Below, one piece after another: positions 39,612-47,185 of a stretch of 60,547 nucleotides of DNA (its first letter is position 1; every line of letters begins with the position of its first letter). The translations under genes and the position numbers were made by a program. The stretch comes from Alphaproteobacteria bacterium (lineage in GTDB: Bacteria > Pseudomonadota > Alphaproteobacteria > Rhizobiales > Xanthobacteraceae): contig JAJPHK010000169.1 in the NCBI GenBank assembly GCA_021325315.1, forward strand, positions 1-60,547, given 5' to 3'. The notes beneath the pieces were generated by a model. That model ran no database searches. It was given only the letters and a program-made list of their open reading frames with translations, and was not told the DNA's origin.

Positions 39612-39631
39612 GCGGCTCGAAGCGAGGGAAA

Positions 39632-40324
39632 ATGACGAAACATATGGCGGTCCCGAAGAAAAATCAGACGACCCGCCTGACGAAAGGCGTGCAGACGCTG
39701 ACCGAAGAGGCCTATGCGCAGATCGAGGAGCGGATCGTCACGCTTCGCCTGAAGCCCGGCGAGGTGCTTTCCGAACAGGCCCTCTCCGTCTCGCTCAAGA
39801 TCGGCCGCACGCCGATCCGCGAAGCGTTGCAGCGGCTCGCCCGCGAAGGATTGATCATCGTGCTGCCGCGGAAGGGCATTCTTGTTTCCGATATCAACCC
39901 GCGCAAACAGCTCCTTGTGCTCGAAGTGCGGCGCGAACTGGAACGCCTGTTGAGCCGTTCCGGCGCCGAGCGCGCAACCAAGGAAGAGCGCGAACAGCTG
40001 ATGGAAACCGGCCGCGCGATGGATGTCGCCGGCAAGAACAACGACGACATCGCCTTCATGCGCCTCGACAGCGATCTCAACCGGCTTTTGCTTGAGGCCG
40101 GTCATAACGAATATGCGGCGCGCGCAATGCGCCTCACGCAGGGTCTTTCTCGCCGCTTCTGGTACATGCATTACCGCGAAGCCGCCGATCTTCCGCTTTG
40201 CGCGAAGTTGCACGCTGAGCAAGCGCGCGCAATCGCCAAAGGCGATCCCGCAAAGGCGGCAAAAGCTTCCGACTATCTCATGGACTATGTCGAAAGCTTC
40301 ACCCGCACGACAGTCGAAGTGTAA
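39632..40324 (+). CDS. GntR family regulator, FadR/FCD subfamily
   Basis: ERIVTLRLKPGEVLSEQALSVSLKIGRTPIREALQRLAREGLIIVLPRKGILVSDI wHTH; FCD-like C-terminus; SD gaggg before ATG 39632. Confidence 0.9.
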   Translation: MTKHMAVPKKNQTTRLTKGVQTLTEEAYAQIEERIVTLRLKPGEVLSEQALSVSLKIGRTPIREALQRLAREGLIIVLPRKGILVSDINPRKQLLVLEVRRELERLLSRSGAERATKEEREQLMETGRAMDVAGKNNDDIAFMRLDSDLNRLLLEAGHNEYAARAMRLTQGLSRRFWYMHYREAADLPLCAKLHAEQARAIAKGDPAKAAKASDYLMDYVESFTRTTVEV

Positions 40325-40336
40325 CGGAGTGAAACG

Positions 40337-40636
40337 ATGAAAACTTACGAGGGAAAGCGAACCATCGACGGCCTGCGCGTCACGGTCGACGGCAAGCCGC
40401 TCGGGGAGCACTACGAAGTCAAGAAGTTCACGAACTTCGGTTTCGAATGGACCTATGAGGGCGAAAGTCCGCGCCAGCTCGCGCTCGCAATTTTGGTCGA
40501 CTATCTCGGTGACAACGAACGCGCGATCCGGCTTTCCGAACCGTTCATGAAAGCGGTGGTCGCCAATCTCGATAACGACTGGACTCTAAAGAGCAACGAA
40601 ATCGACAGCGCCCTGAAAAGCATCGAGAAACATTAA
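40337..40636 (+). CDS. DUF6166-like hypothetical protein
   Basis: 99 aa; pattern Y.G.R...G..V.VDG.PL...FGFEW.YEG..P.QLALAIL.D.LGD resembles DUF6166. Confidence 0.65.
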   Translation: MKTYEGKRTIDGLRVTVDGKPLGEHYEVKKFTNFGFEWTYEGESPRQLALAILVDYLGDNERAIRLSEPFMKAVVANLDNDWTLKSNEIDSALKSIEKH

Positions 40637-40679
40637 CAAAACCGATGCAGGCGGGGTCCGATTCCGCTTGCGCCGCGGC

Positions 40680-40708
40680 TTGTTTCTGTGACATGGCACT
40701 GATATATC
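40680..40708 (+). promoter_or_regulatory. Candidate promoter TTGTTT-17 nt-TATATC upstream of the LivJ-type gene
   Basis: -35/-10-like spacing; -10 lies inside the palindrome at 40700-40709. Confidence 0.45.
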
Positions 40709-40709
40709 A
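40700..40709. promoter_or_regulatory. Putative operator TGATATATCA
   Basis: Perfect 10-bp palindrome overlapping a candidate -10. Confidence 0.55.
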
Positions 40710-40767
40710 TTCGAAAGAATAAAAACGCACCGGCAAAACCGGGACAACCACCCTGGGGAGGATCCAA

Positions 40768-42045
40768 ATGAAGAAGTTCTCACGCCGTACTTTGCTGAAA
40801 TCCGCCGCCGCCATCGGCGCGCTCGCGCCCGCCGGCGTCTTTGCGCCTGCGATCGCGCAAAACAAGCCGCTCAAGATCGGCATTCTCGCGCCGCGCTCAG
40901 GGATAGCCGCAAGCGCCGGCCTGAACGGCATCTACGCCGCCCAATGGACAGTCGAGAAATTCAATGCCGCGGGCGGCATCGCCGGCCGCAAGGTCGAGCT
41001 TGTAATTGAGGATGAAACCTCCCCGAAGGACACGATTGAGCGCTTCTCCAAGCTCGTGCAGCAGGAGAACGTCGATCACGTTCAGGGTATCGTATCGACC
41101 GGCGTCGGGCTCGCGCTCGGTCCTGTCGTCGAAGAAGCCAGAGCGCTTACGATTTTCTGGGACGGCACGACCCAAGACGGCGTCGTCGAGAAACTTCCGA
41201 ACCCGAAATATCTCTTCAAGAGCACCGACAACGAATGCGAAGCGGTGATGTCGTCGCTGCTCGCCGTCAAATACTGGAAGGGCAAATTCAAGCGGATCGC
41301 GGGCATCAATCCCGACTATTCCTATGGCCGCAACAACATGGCCGCCTTCGTCGCGATCCTGAAACGCTTCAACATTGAGCATGAAGTCGTAACCGAGCAG
41401 TGGCCGAAGGTCGGTACCATGGATCTCACGAGCCATGTCGCCGCGCTGCAGGCGGCAAAGCCCGATCTCATTTTCTCCTCGCTACTGTTTGCGGATCTTC
41501 CCGTGTTCATGAAGCAGGCGCACGCCGCGGGTCTCACGCAAAGCGCGAAGCTCGTCTTCCCGGCCGCCGGCTGGCAACAGACGGCGCTGAAGAAAGAATT
41601 CACGCCGGAAGGCATGCTGTTCGGCTGCAATACGCTCTCCTTCGACAATCCGAAAGCGAGCGCCACTGCGAAGGAATTCGTCGCCTGGTATCATGACAAG
41701 CACAACGACTATCCGAACTGGGAAGCGGACCGCGCTTACTTCTCCCTGATTTCCTACAAGCAAGCCTACGAGAAGGCTGCGAAGGCGAAAGGCGGCACCC
41801 CCTCCACCGACGACATCGCGCAGGCGATGGTCGGCCTCGAGGTCGAAAGCCTCGGCGGCAAAGGCGGCTGGCGCAAGGATCACATCGCCGACCAGACCTT
41901 CGTGCAGGGCCTGACGACACACAAGAACAAGTACGATTTCGTCACGCTCGGCGAGCAGCAGGACACGATGTACTCAACCGAGCTGCAGAAACCTGCCGGC
42001 GCGGATTTCTGGGAGTGGATCAAGACCGCGAATTTCAAGGTCTGA
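40768..42045 (+). CDS. Branched-chain amino acid-type ABC substrate-binding protein (LivJ family), Tat signal
   Basis: SRRTLLKSAAAIGALAPAGVFAPAIAQ twin-Arg; LKIGILAPRSGIAASAGLNG. Confidence 0.92.
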   Translation: MKKFSRRTLLKSAAAIGALAPAGVFAPAIAQNKPLKIGILAPRSGIAASAGLNGIYAAQWTVEKFNAAGGIAGRKVELVIEDETSPKDTIERFSKLVQQENVDHVQGIVSTGVGLALGPVVEEARALTIFWDGTTQDGVVEKLPNPKYLFKSTDNECEAVMSSLLAVKYWKGKFKRIAGINPDYSYGRNNMAAFVAILKRFNIEHEVVTEQWPKVGTMDLTSHVAALQAAKPDLIFSSLLFADLPVFMKQAHAAGLTQSAKLVFPAAGWQQTALKKEFTPEGMLFGCNTLSFDNPKASATAKEFVAWYHDKHNDYPNWEADRAYFSLISYKQAYEKAAKAKGGTPSTDDIAQAMVGLEVESLGGKGGWRKDHIADQTFVQGLTTHKNKYDFVTLGEQQDTMYSTELQKPAGADFWEWIKTANFKV

Positions 42046-42063
42046 TAGACTCCATAGCGTTCG

Positions 42064-42945
42064 ATGTCTGCGTTTGCCAACATATTGCTCGGCGGCGTTT
42101 TCCACGCCGCCGTGCTCTTCCTCGTCGCCGCCGGGCTGCAGCTCGTCTTCGGCGTGCAGAAAATTTTGAATCTCGCCTGCGGCTCGTTCTACGCGCTCGG
42201 CGCCTATTTCGGCATCAGCTTCGTCGCCCACATGACGAAATACGGAATGCCGCCGTGGCTCCTCCTGCCGGCGTTAATCGTCGCGGGATTGTTGATCGGC
42301 CTGATCGGGCCGTTCATCGAGCGGCTCCTGCGCTTCGTCTACGACCGCGACGAAAGCTTTCAGCTCCTCCTCACCTTCGCTATCCTTCTGATGTTCCAGG
42401 ACGTGTTCCGCTTTCTGTGGAGTGCGAATCCGCTGCAGGTAAACGTCGATTACCTCGTTTACGGCAAGCTTTCGTCCGGCGATTTTTCCGTGCCAGTCTA
42501 CAATCTCATGGTGATCGCCGCCGCGATTTTGATCGCGGCCGGACTTGGCCTCTTTCTGCAGAAAACCAATTACGGCCGCGTGCTGCGCGCGACCGCCGAG
42601 AACCGCGCCATGGCCGAAGCCCTCGGCGTGAACGTGCGGAGCGTCTATGCCGTCGTGTTCACTGTCGGCACGATGCTGGGAACGGTCGCGGGCACACTGG
42701 TGATCCCGACGGCCGCCGCATCGCTCGAAATCCCCGGCGAATTCGTCGTGGAAGCTTTCGCCGTCGTCGTGATTGGCGGGCTCGGATCGATGCCAGGAGC
42801 GCTCGCGGGTGCACTTGTCGTTGGCCTCATTCATGCGCTTTCGATCGTGATTTATCCTGAGCTTGAGCTGCTCGTGACATATCTGATCGTGATCGGCGTC
42901 CTTCTCTTCCGGCCTGCGGGCCTGTTCGGAAAGCCCGCGACATGA
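42064..42945 (+). CDS. Branched-chain amino acid-type ABC permease (LivH)
   Basis: GLQLVFGVQKILNLACGSFYALGAY, VVIGGLGSMPGALAGALVVG. Confidence 0.93.
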   Translation: MSAFANILLGGVFHAAVLFLVAAGLQLVFGVQKILNLACGSFYALGAYFGISFVAHMTKYGMPPWLLLPALIVAGLLIGLIGPFIERLLRFVYDRDESFQLLLTFAILLMFQDVFRFLWSANPLQVNVDYLVYGKLSSGDFSVPVYNLMVIAAAILIAAGLGLFLQKTNYGRVLRATAENRAMAEALGVNVRSVYAVVFTVGTMLGTVAGTLVIPTAAASLEIPGEFVVEAFAVVVIGGLGSMPGALAGALVVGLIHALSIVIYPELELLVTYLIVIGVLLFRPAGLFGKPAT

Positions 42946-43946
42946 AATCGAAATATGCCCTCCTCCTCGCCGCCGCGGGGATCGCCGCCCTGATCGCGCT
43001 TCCGCATTTCGCGCGGCCGTTTTACGTGAGCTTGATGATTCCGTTCTTCGCTTATGCGATTGCGCTTCTCGGCTTCAATCTTCTGTTCGGCTATAGCGGC
43101 TTGCTTTCGTTCGGCCACGCGATGTTCATTGGCGTCGGCGCTTATGGCACCGCCATCGTTTCCGGTGTGCTCGGCATCAAGAGTTTTGAAGTGGCGCTCA
43201 TCGCGGTCATCGTAGGCGCCACGCTGATCGCGGTTCCCATCGGCGCGCTGTGCGTGCGCTACACCGGCATTTTCTTCGGCATGCTGACGCTCGCCTTCGG
43301 CATGCTCTTCCACTCCTTCCTGTTCAAGTTCTATTACGTCACCGGCGGCGACAGCGGTATGCGCGTGCCGCGCATGGACATCCTCGGGCTCGAATTCGCG
43401 CAATACAACAAGATCGGCTTCCTCACCGGCCCGTTTTACTATTACTGCCTCGTTCTCATGGTGATCGCCGGCGCCGTTATGTGGCGGATCGTGCATTCGC
43501 CCTTTGGCCTGCACCTGAAGGCGCTCCGGGATAATCCGCGCAAGGCGGAATATCTCGGCGTGCGCGTGTGGCAATTCCGGCTCGCGGCTTTCGTGATCTC
43601 CGCGATCTTTGGCGCGATAGGCGGCGCGATCCTGGGTTTCCGTGTGGGCCTTGCCGATCCCGAACTCGTCTATTGGACGCATTCGGGCCAGCTCGTGTTC
43701 ATGACCGTGCTTGGCGGCTTCTCGAATTTCTTTGGGCCGATCATCGGCGCCCTCACCTACACGCTCTTGCAAGACCAGTTGCAATCGCTCACGCAATATT
43801 GGCGCTTCGTGCTGGGAGCCGTGCTGGCGATCATTGTGATCGGTTTCCCGGGCGGTATCGCCGGCGCAATCGAGGTCTTGGCGGCTCGCCTTCGCCAGCG
43901 CAAAACCGAAAGCGCTACGGCAGTAAAAAAGGCGGTGACGCCATGA
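42942..43946 (+). CDS. Branched-chain amino acid-type ABC permease (LivM)
   Basis: GFNLLFGYSGLLSFGHAMFIGVGAYG; LKALRDNPRKAEYLGV. Confidence 0.93.
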   Translation: MKSKYALLLAAAGIAALIALPHFARPFYVSLMIPFFAYAIALLGFNLLFGYSGLLSFGHAMFIGVGAYGTAIVSGVLGIKSFEVALIAVIVGATLIAVPIGALCVRYTGIFFGMLTLAFGMLFHSFLFKFYYVTGGDSGMRVPRMDILGLEFAQYNKIGFLTGPFYYYCLVLMVIAGAVMWRIVHSPFGLHLKALRDNPRKAEYLGVRVWQFRLAAFVISAIFGAIGGAILGFRVGLADPELVYWTHSGQLVFMTVLGGFSNFFGPIIGALTYTLLQDQLQSLTQYWRFVLGAVLAIIVIGFPGGIAGAIEVLAARLRQRKTESATAVKKAVTP

Positions 43947-44704
43947 CCATCCTCTTGCAGACCAACAGCGTCGGAAAGGCCTATGGCGCCTATCGCGCGC
44001 TTTCGGACGTCAGCATCGCCGTCAATGCCGGCGAAAAAATCTCCATCGTCGGCCCCAATGGCGCGGGCAAAACGACGCTTGTGAACCTGCTCACGGGTCT
44101 GCTCGTCCCGACCGAAGGCGAGGTTTTCTTCAAGAACGAGAATATCGCGGGCCGCGATCCGGTGGCGCTTGCCGAGCGCGGGCTCGCGCGCGCATTCCAG
44201 CTTGTGCACATCTTTCCGAAACTCACCGTCGAGGAAACGATCGCCGCCGCAATCGTCACGCGTCAGAAGAAACGCTGGCGGATGTTCTCTTCGCTCCATG
44301 GCGACACGAGCGTGACAAAACGCGCACGTGAAGTCGCCGAAATCTTCGGACTGGAAAATCGGCTCGATACGGTTTCGCAACTTCTCTCCCAGGGCGAAAA
44401 GAAGCTCCTCGATGTCGCCTCCGCCTTCGCGCTCGAGCCGGAAGTCATTCTTCTCGACGAGCCGACCTCCGGCATCTCGACGAACGACAAGCATCGCGTG
44501 ATGAAGACGCTGATCGCCGCCGCCGAACGCGCGGGTGTGAAAGCCATGATCCTGGTCGAGCACGACATGGATCTGGTCGCCACCTATTCCGACCGCATCA
44601 TCGCGATCGCCGAGGGAAAAATGCTCGCGGATCTCCCGCCGAAACAATTCTTCTCGACCGAATCCGTGATCGAAATCGTCGTCGGCAAAAAACGGAGCCA
44701 CTGA
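43943..44704 (+). CDS. Branched-chain amino acid-type ABC ATPase (LivG)
   Basis: SIVGPNGAGKTTLVNLLTGLL; LARAFQLVHIFPKLTVEE; start moved from 43568 to 43943. Confidence 0.93.
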   Translation: MTILLQTNSVGKAYGAYRALSDVSIAVNAGEKISIVGPNGAGKTTLVNLLTGLLVPTEGEVFFKNENIAGRDPVALAERGLARAFQLVHIFPKLTVEETIAAAIVTRQKKRWRMFSSLHGDTSVTKRAREVAEIFGLENRLDTVSQLLSQGEKKLLDVASAFALEPEVILLDEPTSGISTNDKHRVMKTLIAAAERAGVKAMILVEHDMDLVATYSDRIIAIAEGKMLADLPPKQFFSTESVIEIVVGKKRSH

Positions 44705-45423
44705 TGCTGTCCGTGCGCGATCTCACCGTCGACATTCAAGGGAGCCGCATCCTGCGCGGGATTTCGATCGAGGTGAAAGCGGGCGAGCTCGTCTGCCTTG
44801 TCGGCCGCAACGGCGCCGGCAAAAGCACCACCTTCCGCACCATCATGGGCTTCCGCCGTCCTGTCTCCGGCACAATCGATTTCAACGGCGAAAGTCTGCT
44901 CGGCCGCCGCCCCTTCGAGGTCGCGCGGCAGGGCATCGGCTTTTCGCCGGAGGAAAGCGAAGTGTTCGGCGAACTCACCGTCGCCGAGAACATCGCGATG
45001 CCCACCTGGCCGCAGGCGGGCGGCCGCAACCAGCAGGAGCGCGCAGCCCTCGCCTACGAAGTCTTCCCCAAACTCACGCGCTACCGCGATCGCGGCGGCC
45101 AGGAGCTTTCCGGCGGCGAGCGCAAGATGGTGTCGATCGCCCGGGCGCTCGCGTCCGACCCGAAGCTTCTCCTGCTGGATGAGCCGACCGAGGGTCTGTC
45201 GCCCGCCGTGATTCCCGCGATTGTGGACGGCATCGCCTCGATCCGCGCCCTCGGGCACGCAGTCTTCATCGCCGAGTCGAATGTCCACCACGTTCCCGAA
45301 TTCGCCGACCGGCTCTATGTCATTGAACGGGGAGAGATAATTTTCACTGGCCTGCCGAAGGACGCCGCTAGGCACCCGGCTGTCGCCAAGGTCATCGCGG
45401 GCAGCACGGAACCCGCGATCTAG
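44704..45423 (+). CDS. Branched-chain amino acid-type ABC ATPase (LivF)
   Basis: LVGRNGAGKSTTFRTIMGF; LSGGERKMVSIARALASDPKLLLLDEPTEGLSP. Confidence 0.93.
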   Translation: MLSVRDLTVDIQGSRILRGISIEVKAGELVCLVGRNGAGKSTTFRTIMGFRRPVSGTIDFNGESLLGRRPFEVARQGIGFSPEESEVFGELTVAENIAMPTWPQAGGRNQQERAALAYEVFPKLTRYRDRGGQELSGGERKMVSIARALASDPKLLLLDEPTEGLSPAVIPAIVDGIASIRALGHAVFIAESNVHHVPEFADRLYVIERGEIIFTGLPKDAARHPAVAKVIAGSTEPAI

Positions 45424-45457
45424 CGGATTGACCCGGAATTCGAGCGTGATAGACTAC

Positions 45458-45467
45458 TGATATATCA
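45458..45467. promoter_or_regulatory. Putative operator TGATATATCA upstream of the hydroxylase gene
   Basis: Identical to 40700-40709. Confidence 0.55.
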
Positions 45468-45519
45468 CAGATCAAAGGAAGACCCGCGAAAGCGGGCACA
45501 GCAAAGCGGAGAATGAACC

Positions 45520-46290
45520 ATGATCAGCGAGCGCCAAATCGCCTTTCGCCAGGAATACCGGTCCCGCATCATGGGCTGGTACGACGGCTACTTTCACATT
45601 CTCATCATCTACGCGATGGGTGCGGCCGCCTTCTACATCTACCTGCAGCACATCGAAAACGTGACCTGGCTCGAATGGCTAACCGTACCGATTACGTTCC
45701 TGTTCACGAACGTCTTCGAATGGGCCGTGCATAAATATGTCATGCACCGGCCGGTCAACATCAAAGGCCTGCGTTCGGTCTACGAGCGCCACACGCTGAA
45801 CCACCACCAGTTCTTCACCGACGAGGAAATGCGCTTCCGCGACCACAAGGACTGGCGTGTGACGGTGTTCCCGCCCTACGCGCTTGTCGTCTTCATCCTG
45901 ATGTCGCTCCCGGGCGCCATCGTCCTTGGCTACATCTTCTCGCCGAATGTCGGCTGGCTGTTTATGGCGACGACGACCGGCATGTACCTCATCTACGAGT
46001 TCATGCATTTCTGCTGCCACGTCGATGAAAACTGGTTTGTGCGCAACTGCCCGTTTGTGAACACGCTTCGTCGCCACCACACCGCGCATCACAATGCGCG
46101 GCTGATGATGGAAACGAACATGAACCTCACCTTCCCGATCGCGGATTGGCTGTTCGGCACATCCGATCTCGATCGCGGCCTCCTGGGCACGCTGTTCAAC
46201 GGCTATGACACACGCTATCTCAAGAAAAACCTGCGTGGCACACCGAAGCGGCCCGACGTCGCGGCCGCCCAGCCGATCGGAGCGGAATAA
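45520..46290 (+). CDS. Fatty acid hydroxylase / sterol desaturase-superfamily diiron membrane protein
   Basis: Histidine boxes HKYVMH, HTLNHH, HFCCH, HHTAHH and multiple TM segments. Confidence 0.85.
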   Translation: MISERQIAFRQEYRSRIMGWYDGYFHILIIYAMGAAAFYIYLQHIENVTWLEWLTVPITFLFTNVFEWAVHKYVMHRPVNIKGLRSVYERHTLNHHQFFTDEEMRFRDHKDWRVTVFPPYALVVFILMSLPGAIVLGYIFSPNVGWLFMATTTGMYLIYEFMHFCCHVDENWFVRNCPFVNTLRRHHTAHHNARLMMETNMNLTFPIADWLFGTSDLDRGLLGTLFNGYDTRYLKKNLRGTPKRPDVAAAQPIGAE

Positions 46291-46301
46291 GGAGTCGCGC
46301 C

Positions 46302-46496
46302 ATGCCGAATGACGTCAAAGCGATTGTTTCGGCGATCACCCTGATCGTGGCGGCGGTGCTCGCTTACTGGAGCAAGTCGCCGGTGCACCACGACCTCGCA
46401 AATGTGGTGATGATCACAGCGGTCTTCATGGTGATCGCGATGTGGGTCTTCCCCGAAGCGGGGGTGAAAAAAGGCGACGTGAAGAAAATAAAATAA
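46302..46496 (+). CDS. Small membrane protein (64 aa)
   Basis: Two hydrophobic segments; 11 nt after the hydroxylase stop. Confidence 0.75.
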   Translation: MPNDVKAIVSAITLIVAAVLAYWSKSPVHHDLANVVMITAVFMVIAMWVFPEAGVKKGDVKKIK

Positions 46497-46518
46497 GTTC
46501 GCCTCGATCCTTGTGCGG

Positions 46519-46556
46519 AAACCCCGGCACCAATGCCGGGGTTTTTGCTTTTTTGG
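46519..46556 (+). terminator. Rho-independent terminator closing the hydroxylase operon
   Basis: aaccccggcaccaatgccggggtttttgctttttt. Confidence 0.85.
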
Positions 46557-46587
46557 AACCTTCGGTCGCGGACGGCGTTAAAATGCA

Positions 46588-46671
46588 ATGGGACGCGCTT
46601 TGATTCTCTGGCTTCTCGGCATTCCGTTGCCGGTCATCTTGTTACTCTGGCTGTTTGGCTTTTTCCAATAG
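46588..46671 (+). CDS. Candidate 27-aa hydrophobic microprotein MGRALILWLLGIPLPVILLLWLFGFFQ
   Basis: Complete ATG..TAG frame between a terminator and the 46693 gene; below the ORF-track cutoff; single TM with PLP motif. Confidence 0.55.
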   Translation: MGRALILWLLGIPLPVILLLWLFGFFQ

Positions 46672-46692
46672 CCGCCGACTCGGGGAACGATC

Positions 46693-46932
46693 ATGGGCAT
46701 GCCTAAAATTAACTTGTCCGCTCTGCGCTGTCCGCAATGCGCGGGCCCGGCGAGGCTTGTGGACGCCAACAGCATCGATACCCCCGAAGACGAAGACAAT
46801 GAGCTACTTTCCTTTGAATGCGATACCTGTGGCCCCTTCACGGTGCTGGCGCTCGCCGACGGTGAGAAAGACGAAGCCATGGAACCCCGCCTCGCGCGTC
46901 CCGGCACAGAATGGCGAGACTTGTGGGCCTAG
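46693..46932 (+). CDS. Small zinc-ribbon-like hypothetical protein (79 aa)
   Basis: RCPQC...ECDTC paired CxxC. Confidence 0.65.
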   Translation: MGMPKINLSALRCPQCAGPARLVDANSIDTPEDEDNELLSFECDTCGPFTVLALADGEKDEAMEPRLARPGTEWRDLWA

Positions 46933-46969
46933 TTGCGCTAGCGTCTTTTCCGTTCTTTGAACGGAAACC

Positions 46970-47185
46970 ATGCGGACCAAGCTCAAGGTCATCCCCGAAC
47001 CCGAGCCGCGCACCCGCGCGACCATCGTCTCGCCCACCGCGCCTGTAATCAAAGGGCCGGGGACGGATGACTATACCTGCGGCAATTGCGACCGAATCCT
47101 GATCGCGGGGATCGCGGCCGGGAAAACGTTTAAAAGCATCGTCATAAGATGCCCCGCTTGCGGGGCATTCAACGAGACGCCCTAG
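46970..47185 (+). CDS. Small zinc-ribbon-like hypothetical protein (71 aa)
   Basis: YTCGNCDRI...IRCPACGAFN paired CxxC. Confidence 0.7.
   Translation: MRTKLKVIPEPEPRTRATIVSPTAPVIKGPGTDDYTCGNCDRILIAGIAAGKTFKSIVIRCPACGAFNETP

Noticed and set aside
42852-43796. 314-aa minus-strand ORF
   Set aside because: Antisense to livM; shadow ORF.
47151-47170. Hairpin atgccccgcttgcggggcat as a terminator
   Set aside because: Lies inside the 46970-47185 CDS and lacks an adjacent T-run on either strand; kept only as a side note.
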